Program-made: the position numbers and the translations under genes | Source of the DNA: Arthrobacter psychrochitiniphilus | GTDB taxonomy: Bacteria > Actinomycetota > Actinomycetes > Actinomycetales > Micrococcaceae | Assembly: GCF_003185915.1 (NCBI RefSeq) | Contig: NZ_QHLZ01000006.1 | Location: forward strand, 1-64,000 | Length of the DNA: 64,000 nucleotides | Direction of reading: 5' to 3' | Notes under the pieces: generated by a model | The model's database searches: none | The model's input: only the letters and a program-made list of their open reading frames with translations | What the model was told of the DNA's origin: nothing | Shown here: piece after piece, positions 34,684 through 42,878 of the stretch | Layout of the letters: every line of letters starts with the position of its first letter | Position numbering within the stretch: the first letter of the stretch is position 1

Positions 34684-36171
34684 GTGAACACCATTGAGCA
34701 TTGGATCAACGGCAGCCCGGTCAAAGCAGGCGAGCGCACCTCAGAGGTCACCAACCCAGCCACGGGTAAGGTCACAGGAAACGTGGTGTTGGCCCGCGCC
34801 GAAGATGTTGATGTAGCCGTGGCTGCGGCCAAGGCCGCCTTCCCGGCATGGCGTGATGCGTCCCTTGCCCGCCGCACCCAGATCCTCTTCGCATTCCGTG
34901 AACTGCTCAACGCACGCAAGGGTGAACTGGCCGCGATCATCACGGCCGAACATGGCAAGGTGCTCGATGACGCACTCGGGGAAGTTTCCCGCGGCCAGGA
35001 AGTGGTTGAGTTCGCCTGTGGCATCGCGCACCTGATCAAGGGCTCCTACACGGAGAACGCCTCAACCAAGGTTGACATCCACTCCGTCCGCCAGGCCTTG
35101 GGCCCGGTCGCGATCATCAGCCCTTTCAACTTCCCAGCCATGGTGCCCATGTGGTTCTTCCCGCTGGCCATTGCCGCGGGCAATACCGTGATCCTCAAGC
35201 CCAGCGAAAAGGTTCCCACAGCAGCCATCTGGATGGCGGAATTATGGAAAGAGGCTGGCCTGCCTGACGGCGTGTTCAACGTGGTGCAGGGCGACAAGGT
35301 TGCCGTTGACTCGTTGTTGACCCACCCCGACATTATGGCTGTATCCTTTGTTGGTTCCACTCCCATCGCCCAGTACGTGTACAAGACGGCAACAGCCAAC
35401 GGCAAGCGGGTCCAGGCGCTCGGTGGGGCCAAGAACCACATGATCGTCCTGCCCGACGCGGACCTGGACCTAGCCGCCGATGCCGCCATCAACGCCGGCT
35501 TCGGCTCGGCGGGCGAACGTTGCATGGCGATCTCTGCCTTGGTTGCCGTGGGTGGCATAGCTGATGAACTGGTCGGAAAGATTGCCCAGCGCGCCGGTGA
35601 GCTGCGCACAGGCGACGGGCTGCGCGGTTCTGACATGGGACCGCTTGTTTCAGCGGCCCACTTGGAAAAAGTTTCCGGCTATGTTGATGCCGGAGAGGCC
35701 GCTGGGGCAACCCTTGTGGTGGATGGCCGGAACGTGGCGCCCGACGCCGAAGGCAGCGGATTCTTCCTAGGCCCCACCCTCTTCGACAACGTCAGCACGG
35801 ACATGAGCATCTACACGGATGAAATCTTTGGCCCGGTTCTGTCGGTTTTGCGCGTGGACAGCTTTGACGAAGCACTGGCGCTGGTCAACGGCAGTCCCTA
35901 CGGCAACGGCACCGCTATTTTCACCAGCGACGGCGGTGCCGCCCGCCGCTTCGAAAATGAGGTGCAGGTGGGCATGGTGGGCATCAACATTTCCGTCCCC
36001 GTTCCGATGGCCTACTATTCCTTCGGCGGCTGGAAGAACTCCCTCTTTGGCGACACCCATGCGCACGGAACAGAGGGTGTGAACTTCTTCACCCGAGGCA
36101 AAGCCGTCACCACCCGCTGGTCGGACCCCAGCAACCGTGGCATCAACCTCGGCTTCCCCCAGAACGTCTAA
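34684..36171 (+). CDS. mmsA: CoA-acylating methylmalonate/malonate-semialdehyde dehydrogenase
   Basis: The 495-residue protein is a MMSDH-type aldehyde dehydrogenase. Typical are the start EHWINGSPVKAGERT, IISPFNFPAMVPMWFFP, FVGSTPIAQYVYKTA, the ALGGAKNHMIVLPDADLD segment (Gly-Gly-Ala instead of the Glu of other ALDHs, as in CoA-acylating members) and the catalytic Cys in SAGERCMAISALV. It converts malonate or methylmalonate semialdehyde plus CoA to acetyl- or propionyl-CoA. Start is GTG at 34684 behind CAGGAGAT. The aminotransferase gene follows 33 bases later. Together they would finish beta-alanine or similar omega-amino acid breakdown. Confidence 0.92.
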   Translation: MNTIEHWINGSPVKAGERTSEVTNPATGKVTGNVVLARAEDVDVAVAAAKAAFPAWRDASLARRTQILFAFRELLNARKGELAAIITAEHGKVLDDALGEVSRGQEVVEFACGIAHLIKGSYTENASTKVDIHSVRQALGPVAIISPFNFPAMVPMWFFPLAIAAGNTVILKPSEKVPTAAIWMAELWKEAGLPDGVFNVVQGDKVAVDSLLTHPDIMAVSFVGSTPIAQYVYKTATANGKRVQALGGAKNHMIVLPDADLDLAADAAINAGFGSAGERCMAISALVAVGGIADELVGKIAQRAGELRTGDGLRGSDMGPLVSAAHLEKVSGYVDAGEAAGATLVVDGRNVAPDAEGSGFFLGPTLFDNVSTDMSIYTDEIFGPVLSVLRVDSFDEALALVNGSPYGNGTAIFTSDGGAARRFENEVQVGMVGINISVPVPMAYYSFGGWKNSLFGDTHAHGTEGVNFFTRGKAVTTRWSDPSNRGINLGFPQNV

Positions 36172-36204
36172 CCGACCAACCGCAGAGATCTTAAGGAGAA
36201 AACA

Positions 36205-37578
36205 ATGACGTCCATCGTTGAAAGCGGTACCGGGCCTCAGACCGGCATCACCGAAGATGCCCACCGCACCTGGGAGCTTGACCGCAAGCATGTGTTTCAT
36301 TCGTGGTCGGCACAGGATTCGATCAATCCCATGGTTGTCACCGCCGCCCAAGGCTCCTACCTGTGGGCTGGGGAGGGGAAGAAGTACCTCGACTTTTCCT
36401 CCCAGCTGGTCAACACCAACATTGGCCACCAACATCCCGCCGTGGTGGCGGCCATTGCGGCGCAGGCCACCACCTTGTGCACCATCGCCCCCAGCTACGC
36501 CAATGCTGCCCGTTCCGAGGCTGCCCGCCTGATTGCCGAGCGCACACCGGGTGAGCTGGATCGAATCTTCTTCACCAACGGCGGGGCCGACGCCAACGAA
36601 CACGCCGTGCGGATGGCGCGCTTGCACACGGGCAAGCACAAAGTGCTTTCCGCCTACCGTTCCTACCACGGTGGAACTCAGCTTGCCATCAACATGACAG
36701 GCGATCCCCGCAGGTGGCCCAGCGACAACGCCAGCACGGGTACCGTGCATTTCTTCCCGCCGTACCTGTACCGCACGGCCTTCCACGCCACCACCGAGGA
36801 AGAGGAATGTCAGCGTGCGTTGGAGCACCTCGATCAGCTGATCGCCCTTGAGGGGCCCGCCACGATTGCCGCGCTGATCCTGGAAAGCATCCCGGGAACC
36901 GCCGGCATCCAGGTCCCGCCGCCCGGATACCTGCAGGGCGTGCGTGAACTGTGCACCAAGTATGGGATCGTGTTCATTGCCGATGAGGTCATGGCAGGTT
37001 TTGGGCGTACCGGAAAATGGTTTGCCGTTGACCACTTTGACGTTGTGCCCGATCTGTTGACCTTTGCCAAGGGTGTGAACTCCGGGTACGTGCCGCTGGG
37101 CGGCGTTGCCATCAGCCCGGCCATCGCGGCGACTTTTGGCTCGCGCGTCTACCCGGGCGGCCTCACATACTCAGGCCACCCGCTGGCAACTGCGGCGGCC
37201 GTCGCAACCATCAATGCCATGGAGGATGAGGGCATAGTGGGGCACGCGGCCACCTTGGGTGAGAGCGTCATCGGCCCAGCGTTGCGCGGCTTCGCCGAGC
37301 GTCACCGCTCCGTGGGTGAGGTCCGTGGGACTGGTGTGTTCTGGGCCATTGAACTTGTCAAGGACCGCCAAACACGTGAGCCCTTGGCCCCGTACGGTGG
37401 CTCATCACCGGAAATGGGCCAGATCGTGGCGGCGGCCAAGGAGAAGGGCCTGATTACCTTCACCAACCTCAACCGCATCCACGTAGTGCCCCCTTGCAAC
37501 ATCAGCGTGGAGGATGCAAGCCTGGGCCTAGGGATTCTCGATGACGTCCTGGCGATCGCCGATGCGCTGATCGCCTGA
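36205..37578 (+). CDS. class III aminotransferase (omega-amino acid--pyruvate type)
   Basis: The 457-residue PLP enzyme belongs to class III. It shows IFFTNGGADANEHAVRMARL, the FIADEVMAGFGRTGKWFA segment with the PLP-contacting Asp, and the Schiff-base Lys in LTFAKGVNSGYVPLGG. The layout fits omega-amino acid:pyruvate or taurine/beta-alanine aminotransferases. AAGGAGAAA precedes the ATG. It is cotranscribed with mmsA. Transamination of beta-alanine to malonate semialdehyde, then MmsA, would give acetyl-CoA; GABA-type substrates are an alternative. No terminator is obvious directly behind it. Confidence 0.9.
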   Translation: MTSIVESGTGPQTGITEDAHRTWELDRKHVFHSWSAQDSINPMVVTAAQGSYLWAGEGKKYLDFSSQLVNTNIGHQHPAVVAAIAAQATTLCTIAPSYANAARSEAARLIAERTPGELDRIFFTNGGADANEHAVRMARLHTGKHKVLSAYRSYHGGTQLAINMTGDPRRWPSDNASTGTVHFFPPYLYRTAFHATTEEEECQRALEHLDQLIALEGPATIAALILESIPGTAGIQVPPPGYLQGVRELCTKYGIVFIADEVMAGFGRTGKWFAVDHFDVVPDLLTFAKGVNSGYVPLGGVAISPAIAATFGSRVYPGGLTYSGHPLATAAAVATINAMEDEGIVGHAATLGESVIGPALRGFAERHRSVGEVRGTGVFWAIELVKDRQTREPLAPYGGSSPEMGQIVAAAKEKGLITFTNLNRIHVVPPCNISVEDASLGLGILDDVLAIADALIA

Positions 37579-38027
37579 GCCGTGATCCACCGCCTGCCTC
37601 TGAGCGCTGATTGATTACGTCCGGTGGGAGCGGATTCATTTTTGGGCGTGGCGGGGTGGTTGGCGAAGCTGAGGATCGGCGGGGATAATCTGGTCGTCGC
37701 CTTGCTGCCACATTCTGCTCGCTTCGATGCCATGCCTCGCCGGGAGTGCAGGGACAGGGGGCCAATTCTTGGCAGTCAGTTTTTCAAGGTTTCCAGGTCA
37801 GTTCAGTGTTTCTTGCTAGTGCTTGCTTTTGACCGGAGTGGGGGCGGCTATAGATGCTGGTCGGGCATTTGGAGGCGGGCAACTGCGCATCAAAGTTTGT
37901 GGAGCACGGCATGGGGATCCAGAACGTGGTCCCTGGGACCGGCATAAGGAGCGGAAAGAAAAAAGATACGCTCCGGTCCGAAGTCCGAGGTGTAACCCTT
38001 TGCGTTCCCACATCAAGGCGGAACCGT
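37579..38027. other. intergenic region at the chromosome/island border
   Basis: About 450 bases without a supported gene. Small open frames on both strands lack ribosome sites and known patterns. It lies between the end of the catabolic locus and the tRNA fragment, so it is probably old chromosomal downstream DNA. Confidence 0.45.
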
Positions 38028-38061
38028 GTCCCGCGACATAGTGGCAACTATGGCCCGAGAC
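38028..38061. repeat. 34-bp imperfect palindrome, recombinase-site-like
   Basis: GTCCCGCGACATAG and CTATGGCCCGAGAC flank a TGGCAA core (11 of 14 positions pair). Its inner part GACATAGTGGCAACTATG is echoed at 47761 upstream of the serine recombinase (GACATAGTAGCAA). It lies 7 bases from the tRNA fragment. Confidence 0.55.
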
Positions 38062-38068
38062 ATCACAT

Positions 38069-38107
38069 TGGTGCCCCGGGCGGGAATTGAACCCACGACC
38101 AAGAGAA
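38069..38107 (-). other. 3' fragment of a tRNA gene (tRNA-Lys-like): attachment-site scar
   Basis: Read on the minus strand, TCTCTTGGTC is followed by a T-arm (GTGGGTTCAATTCCCGC), the acceptor strand CCGGGGC, an A and CCA. It begins exactly at the 3' side of the anticodon stem. No 5' half or matching GCCCCGG acceptor strand occurs in the following 200 bases, so this is not a working tRNA gene. Such 3' halves are left where an element integrates into a tRNA gene. The tRNA-Lys identity (CTCTTGGTC is typical of tRNA-Lys UUU) is inferred. Confidence 0.75.
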
Positions 38108-38532
38108 ACTCATCATCTGGATTTGCCTGTTGTCGTTGACTGCCAAAATCCGCGTGTTTCCGCGCTACTTCATGGGTTCCAAAGGCTATGGCGTGTCGTG
38201 GACTGCCGTCGTTCTTGGTTGAAAAAGGGGAATAAAAGGGGAGTGCCACTGGATGGGCCGGTGACCCTGTGCGGATTCAGGTTCAACTTCTGGGCAGAGT
38301 GTGCCATGTGTGAGGTGCCCGCTCACCTGGAGGTCGCTGTCATTGGTGATTATCTTACGCCGGGGCTCGGTGCAAGGTAATAGTAGGTTCGTCGAGACTT
38401 GGTTGCGAACATTGGCAACGGGTCGACGAAATCTGGGCAACCAAACCGACACCATTTGTTTTGGCATGACATGGTCGCCTACTGCCGGAATTCCTTGTCG
38501 ATCAATTGGTCTGGCTCGCGAGGCTTGAGTGC
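38108..38532. other. start of the island, no gene recognised
   Basis: About 425 bases between the tRNA fragment and the toxin gene. Open frames on either strand are short and unrecognisable, and no integrase gene is here. Confidence 0.45.
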
Positions 38533-39099
38533 CTATTCCTTGCGCTGGTTGGACCAGTGTTCCATCAACAACTCTTGACCTTGCTGTTCGGTCAGGTTGA
38601 AGATTTCTTCCGGGGCAAGGTTGAGTTGATCGCGGAGGGCGGTCTGAAGCCAGCTCGGAAGAGTGGATTCCCTGGTGGGTTCTGCGGCAGCTTCAACGGA
38701 TTCGTAAAGACGTCCCATTTGGGTGATGACGTCTTTTAGCGGTTGAAGCTTGGGGTCATCTCCTATCCGTGCGACTCGTGCTTTGAGTTCTTCGTAGATT
38801 TCTCTGTCCGACCTAACGCCCACGGCCCATATTTCGGAGATGTCAAGGATTGGTGTGCCATCTGTGTCTGCGGTGACTCTCCAGACAATGCGCCAATCGC
38901 GGTCCCCTACAACAAGTTTGCGGAAACCAATCAAGGCGCCCAACAGGGGTTCGCCTGCGTTGGTCGAGCGCTCCAAGAGCAGCATCTTCTTGAAGACGGT
39001 GCGGACGATCTGAGGGTCTTTCTTACTGAGCCGGTGAAGGTCGGCAACGGCATCTTCGGTGAGTCGAACGACGCAGACGCGCTGCGGGTGTGGGCTCAC
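38533..39099 (-). CDS. RelE/ParE-superfamily toxin with C-terminal extension
   Basis: The 188-residue product begins like a RelE/ParE toxin: VCVVRLTEDAVADLHRL, then DPQIVRTVFKKMLLLE and GFRKLVVGDRDWRIVWRV, which is the usual strand pair with conserved Arg. Normal members have 85-110 residues. Here about 80 further residues follow (IYEELKARVARIGDD, then LNLAPEEIFNLTEQQGQELL), mostly helical and of unknown use. Start is GTG; it overlaps the antitoxin gene's stop by 4 bases (GTGA). The protein probably acts in the cytoplasm as an mRNA interferase or gyrase poison and is neutralised by the upstream Phd-type partner. Confidence 0.8.
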   Translation of the reverse strand: MSPHPQRVCVVRLTEDAVADLHRLSKKDPQIVRTVFKKMLLLERSTNAGEPLLGALIGFRKLVVGDRDWRIVWRVTADTDGTPILDISEIWAVGVRSDREIYEELKARVARIGDDPKLQPLKDVITQMGRLYESVEAAAEPTRESTLPSWLQTALRDQLNLAPEEIFNLTEQQGQELLMEHWSNQRKE

Positions 39100-39404
39100 G
39101 CTCGCCCTGCGGCGATGTCGGCAGCAATCTCGGCCTCCAGCTCAGCACGGGTGAATCCAAAGAATTCCATGGCCTGGTCTAGATCGGTGCGGACGCCGCT
39201 GTCGGTGGCGAAACGAGCCATGACGAGAGCTGCATCGCGCAGAGTGTCACGGTCCCGCCGAAGGCTGGAGATTTCCTCAGCGGAAACAACTTCGGCGACG
39301 ACCCGGCCATGTCGGGAAAGTGGCACGTCGTTTCCCGCTTCAGCCGAGGCAACTAAGGAGGACAAGCCGGCACGTGATGCTTCTGTGATCGTCATGGTGG
39401 TCAT
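39096..39404 (-). CDS. Phd/YefM-family antitoxin
   Basis: The product of about 102 residues starts MTTMTITEASRAGLSSLVA, followed by GNDVPLSRHGRVVAEVVSAEE. This is the Phd/YefM DNA-binding domain (a T-x-S-E-A-R-x-x-L-S-x-L type pattern). The C-terminal part is helical and acidic (FFGFTRAELEAEIAADIA), suitable for wrapping the toxin. It is encoded directly upstream of and overlapping the toxin gene. A TATAGT box close to the start suggests a very short leader. The complex would autorepress the operon. The frame continues another 23 codons upstream without support. Confidence 0.8.
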   Translation of the reverse strand: MTTMTITEASRAGLSSLVASAEAGNDVPLSRHGRVVAEVVSAEEISSLRRDRDTLRDAALVMARFATDSGVRTDLDQAMEFFGFTRAELEAEIAADIAAGRA

Positions 39405-39718
39405 ATATGAACTATACAGATTTCTATGTAGATTCTCAATCGGTCGCGTGCACCGCGATCGCCGTGGCGTCAACGCCGATCGGGAATGGATTATGTCCGC
39501 TTTCCGTGTTGGCCGTAATGGTCAATGATTCACAACGGCTTAAATGTCCCGTATGGGGAGCCTTGGGTTCCCCTCTGGAACTGCCATGGAGCGACTTTTC
39601 AGCTCCAGCGCGCGCATGAATCCACGGGCCGGGGGTCGACCGGCTTGCGGGATAGGCTCGATAACGTGCTTGGTCTTTGCTTAGACTGTCCAAAAGGCAA
39701 CATAGACAGGATGGAACC
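39405..39718. other. spacer with recombination-like repeats
   Basis: Between the antitoxin and the 85-residue gene. It holds TGTCCCGTATGG at 39545, one copy of the 89-bp inverted repeat, and a small inverted pair (CTGTC/GACAG) close to the next gene's start. No gene. Confidence 0.6.
39566..39654 (+). repeat. 89-bp inverted repeat, left copy
   Basis: About 88 percent identical, in reverse orientation, to 42757-42845; the first 65 bases differ at only 4 positions. It starts GGTTCCCCTCTGGAACTG and contains GCGACTTTTCAG. Its right end TCGACCGGCTTGCGGGA recurs inverted at 45982-45998. Confidence 0.85.
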
Positions 39719-39976
39719 ATGCAGAGCGAACTAGCGGCAAAGGTTTTCGGCGACAAAGAAGATCCTCGACAGCGACTGCAGAGCATCTTTGGCGGTTCGT
39801 CAGACTTAGCCGGACCAGCCTCGGCCGCACACGAATGGGCAAAGAATGTTCTTGACGAAGCTGGAGTAGATCCAGCAGAACATAACGTCACAGCAATACG
39901 ATGCCTGCGGACTGCCCAACCCCGTCTCACCCTAAAAGCCTCGGCATATCTGGTCGACCACTTGTCAAAGCGATAA
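39719..39976 (+). CDS. hypothetical protein, 85 residues
   Basis: I do not recognise it. The sequence is soluble and mixed helical: QSELAAKVFGDKEDPRQRLQ, then ASAAHEWAKNVLDEAGVDP and RLTLKASAYLVDHL. The ATG lies behind ACAGGATGGAACC. It is a single-gene unit between a repeat-rich spacer and a convergent gene, in the cassette-like part of the island. Length and composition are compatible with a small immunity or antitoxin-like protein, but nothing proves it. Confidence 0.55.
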   Translation: MQSELAAKVFGDKEDPRQRLQSIFGGSSDLAGPASAAHEWAKNVLDEAGVDPAEHNVTAIRCLRTAQPRLTLKASAYLVDHLSKR

Positions 39977-40126
39977 CTTGTCTCAATTATCGTTCGGCCT
40001 ACGGTCCAGTAGATACCCACCGGGGAATATGGCAGATGGTGGGCAGAAGTCCGGAGCCCTTGAGTCGGATTTGAGATGCTAACTGTGGACGATTCACCAA
40101 AGCTGCCTAGCAAACATTCACTCGTG

Positions 40127-40810
40127 TTAGTCCCACCAGAGTTGGGCGATGGTCGTTCCTGAGGGTGTTGTTGAGAGCACGGTGAACTCATCACAGGCCC
40201 CCTGAACATCGTCGATCATCTTTGGTAGGTCTGCGATGGCTAGGGTCATGGTTGCATCGTCGGTATCGGAGAGATGTAAAGGAACTGCCCCCGCTTCGAG
40301 GTACCAGCGGCGCAAGATAACGCTCAGGGCTGTCCTGCTTCCCCAGTTATCGGCACCTTCCCATTCAAGATGGGCAATAACATCACCTGGATACGCCAAT
40401 CGCATGGCGATCAGCGTCCCACCAACATCAGAGATCGGGCTCTCATCGGGAAGCTCAAGTCCAGAGGTGACAAGGGCTTGTGCAGGTGTGTCGTTGCTGG
40501 GTAAGGAAAATTCGGCTCTGGCATCATTCTCGCGAAGACTATCTAGCTCCTGGGCTGAGCAGTCATCATCCTCGGAGAGGGCTTCCCATTCAGAGGCGAG
40601 GTCATCGGCGTCTAGAAGATCGCCACCGATAACGAAGGCATGCCAACTACTACCTTGGGCGTTGAGAATTTTCTGGATACTCCAGGCTGATTCACCCGTG
40701 ATATCAGGACCCCACACGGCGACTTCCTCCCGAGAGGGGCCCAGCACCATGTGGGGTGTATCCAGACCGAGGGTCGTGGTCGCATCGCTCAAGGGGTGTT
40801 GAGTGTTCAT
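40127..40810 (-). CDS. hypothetical protein, possibly DUF4253-like
   Basis: The 227-residue acidic protein has no signal or membrane segment. The C-terminal 90 residues resemble the DUF4253 layout: SVILRRWYLEAGAVPLHLSD, then TMTLAIADLP and the final IAQLWWD. The N-terminal half (VWGPDITGESAWSIQKIL, then DADDLASEWEALSEDDDC) is not recognised. DUF4253 proteins are common in polymorphic-toxin immunity islands. It lies 64 bases after the next minus-strand gene, so the two may be cotranscribed. Confidence 0.6.
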   Translation of the reverse strand: MNTQHPLSDATTTLGLDTPHMVLGPSREEVAVWGPDITGESAWSIQKILNAQGSSWHAFVIGGDLLDADDLASEWEALSEDDDCSAQELDSLRENDARAEFSLPSNDTPAQALVTSGLELPDESPISDVGGTLIAMRLAYPGDVIAHLEWEGADNWGSRTALSVILRRWYLEAGAVPLHLSDTDDATMTLAIADLPKMIDDVQGACDEFTVLSTTPSGTTIAQLWWD

Positions 40811-40874
40811 CGGTTTATCGGGTCCATTCTGGTCTGAGCGATCTACTCTGCGGGGTGTGGGGATGGCGCTGTTC

Positions 40875-41579
40875 TTAGTTGCTGAGGCCCATTCGTTCTC
40901 TTACCTCTGCGAGGGTCAACGAGGTTTCCTGAGTTTGCAGTTCTGAGGCGTTGGTTACCAGAATTGACGGCCCCGGATAGAACTCTGCATCAAAGGGATG
41001 CAGCCCCAGGGCTGCGCAATACCGTTTGAGCATGTCCAGAGTGAACCGGTCACGAACTTTCCTACTCGTATACGCTTCAACCTCCTCGAAATCTAGGACC
41101 GGCTTGTCATCGGCATCGAAGGACCAGCGCGCCCCATCCTGACTCAAAGAAATAGCACGCACATAATTCGATGGCGTTCCCACTGGCCCGTATAGCTTGT
41201 ACTGAATCCCACCCCACGGCCCGCGTGAGGCATCTTTTGATGCTGGGACCGAACAAACAAATAGACCATGACAACCCATAGTCTTGGCTAGATAACTAAT
41301 AGGAGTTTTTTGGTCACCCCCTAGAACGTCACAGTCGAAGAAGGCAGTCCAGTTCGGATTGCTCGTGGCTACCAGTAGTTCTCTTGAGGTCCACCCGGAT
41401 ACCAGAGGTTCAAGTTTCAGCACGTTATCCTCAAACCCACCAAGAAAACGTTCTTGCCTAGCCGAACCATGGATAGCCACACGCCATTGTTCTAAGGCCT
41501 GCGCAACCTCACCTAAAGGCGCCTCGAGGAAGCCAAGACCGGAGGTAATGGGGACATAACGGTCATTCAATAGCGTCAC
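40875..41579 (-). CDS. hypothetical protein, 234 residues
   Basis: Unrecognised cytoplasmic protein. Visible parts are LGEVAQALEQWRVAIHG, a strand-rich middle (RELLVATSNPNWTAFFDCD) and a helical segment RFTLDMLKRYCAALGLHPFD. The overall style (Trp-rich, one domain, moderate length) is like immunity proteins of polymorphic-toxin systems, but no toxin gene is adjacent. It is upstream of the DUF4253-like gene in the same direction. The start codon is GTG or ATG near 41579; the ribosome site is weak. Confidence 0.6.
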   Translation of the reverse strand: MTLLNDRYVPITSGLGFLEAPLGEVAQALEQWRVAIHGSARQERFLGGFEDNVLKLEPLVSGWTSRELLVATSNPNWTAFFDCDVLGGDQKTPISYLAKTMGCHGLFVCSVPASKDASRGPWGGIQYKLYGPVGTPSNYVRAISLSQDGARWSFDADDKPVLDFEEVEAYTSRKVRDRFTLDMLKRYCAALGLHPFDAEFYPGPSILVTNASELQTQETSLTLAEVRERMGLSN

Positions 41580-41796
41580 GCCACAAGCCTTTCAAAAGGA
41601 GAATGTATTCTCTGAGCAAGACCCAGCCGGCGGGATCATTGAGCCAGTCTGACACGAGGAAGTCTCGGCCGCACGCAAAAGCCATTCTTGCCTCGAATAA
41701 TCTTGGCTCAAACCCACCTGATCAATGCCGTCCACTGTCCCGTAGAACCTCGAACGGGACTCTTGCTGCTGGGAGAAGTCTGATTCCCTGTGCGGA
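41580..41796. other. spacer with TGTCCCGT/ACGGGAC inverted motif
   Basis: GTCCCGT at 41737 and ACGGGAC at 41754 form an inverted 7-mer pair. Otherwise featureless. Confidence 0.5.
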
Positions 41797-42302
41797 TCAG
41801 TTGCCGAGCAGGTTCTTCGTCATTGCGTAGTTGGTTAGCTGCACGCCGACCATCACGGGATGTTGTTTTGCCTTGACGACGAACCCGTAGCGCTCGAAGA
41901 ACGGTCGGGCCGTGATGCTGACATCGGCGGTCAGTTCTGTCAGACGCTCTGCGCGTGCGTGGGCCTCCACGTCGGCAAGCAGGAGGCGTGCTACCCCGGT
42001 CGTAGGTACCGCGGGGACACGAACATCATGTCTATATACCCTTTCGGGTCTACGTCGGAGAAGCCTGCTGGCTCTCCATCCACGGTCGCCACGTAACTAT
42101 TCCGCGCGTTCATCGCGGCGTGCCAGGCGGACAGTTCGCGCGCTTCTGGCCGTGCCCACGCCTCAATCTGCTCGGGCGAGTAATCGGAGGCAGCTGTTTC
42201 GGTCACTGCGCCAAGGAAGATCGCCATGGTGTCTGCAGCGTCCGAGAGGCGGTACGGACGAATGGCGACTACTGGCACATTGGTGTTTGTTTTCAGGTCC
42301 AC
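41797..42302 (-). pseudogene. GNAT acetyltransferase, frameshifted
   Basis: The minus-strand frame opens MDLKTNTNVPVVAIRPYRLS, runs through SAWHAAMNARNSYVATVDGE and IDMMFVSPRYLRPG, and then meets a stop near 41991. One frame over it continues without gap: VARLLLADVEAHARAERLTE, then ARPFFERYGFVVKAK and a final TGA at 41797. Together these are one complete GNAT of about 167 residues (acetyl-CoA loop RxxGVAxLLL), broken by a one-base change in the run CGACCGGGG. It is probably inactive unless this is a sequencing error. Confidence 0.75.
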
Positions 42303-42444
42303 AGAATAAGCATCCCACCGCGGCTGCCCATGACCGCGCGGCGCTTATCGTGTCCCGTAGCCGAACCTTGACCGACCGGCGCCTAGTCCGCAGGACAATA
42401 TTTGCCCATGGTCACGCCTTCGCAGATCGTATGGAGTTTCTGGC
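42303..42444. other. spacer with TGTCCCGTAG motif
   Basis: Contains TGTCCCGTAG at 42351-42360. No gene. Confidence 0.5.
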
Positions 42445-42672
42445 CTATCTGTTTGATTGCCACTTCTTGTAAGAGTTGGGCAGCAAGATTGCCACCATGA
42501 CCACTATGGCGATGCCCGGCACAAGTGCCCACGGGTTGGGATTGCCCTCGGACCCAAAAATAACGAGAAGCAGACTAACGATTCCGAGCACTAAAAGTAC
42601 GATGTGAATCCAGAACATGGCTCGCCACAATCGCAAGTCGCTTTGTCGGCTGGCTGCTTCCCAATCCACCAT
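42445..42672 (-). CDS. small membrane protein, 75 residues
   Basis: Two hydrophobic segments (MFWIHIVLLVLGIVSLLLVI and LVPGIAIVVMVAILL) separated by a short GSEGNPNPW turn; the N-terminus is polar (DWEAASRQSDLRLW) and the end basic (KKWQSNR). No family is recognised. It is a single gene between repeat-bearing spacers. Confidence 0.55.
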   Translation of the reverse strand: MVDWEAASRQSDLRLWRAMFWIHIVLLVLGIVSLLLVIFGSEGNPNPWALVPGIAIVVMVAILLPNSYKKWQSNR

Positions 42673-42756
42673 GACCCCACCCTAGAACGGCGGCAAGAAT
42701 TTGGGTAGCAGCGAAGTGCGTCCCGCGCCGGGTGTCCCGTATAGAAATTGGCGAAC

Positions 42757-42845
42757 TGTCTCGTTAGCCGGTCGGGCACCGGCCCATGGATTCATGCGGG
42801 CGCTGGGGCTGAAAAGTCGCTCCATCGCAGTTCCAGAGGGGAACC
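42757..42845 (-). repeat. 89-bp inverted repeat, right copy
   Basis: Inverted partner of 39566-39654 (78 of 89 positions equal). Just outside it lie TGTCCCGTATAG at 42733 and CTGTCTCGTTAG at 42756, two copies of the spacer motif in direct orientation. The two arms bracket about 3.1 kb. Confidence 0.85.
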
Positions 42846-42878
42846 ATCACCGGGACGGTGCGCCCCTGCTGGTGGTTT

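Noticed and set aside
38069..38140. A complete tRNA gene on the minus strand
   Set aside because: Only the T-arm, variable loop, acceptor 3' strand and 3' anticodon stem are present; no D-arm or 5' acceptor strand follows.
39436..40209. A 257-codon minus-strand gene
   Set aside because: It is antisense to the 85-residue gene, runs through the inverted repeat and has no protein-like pattern.
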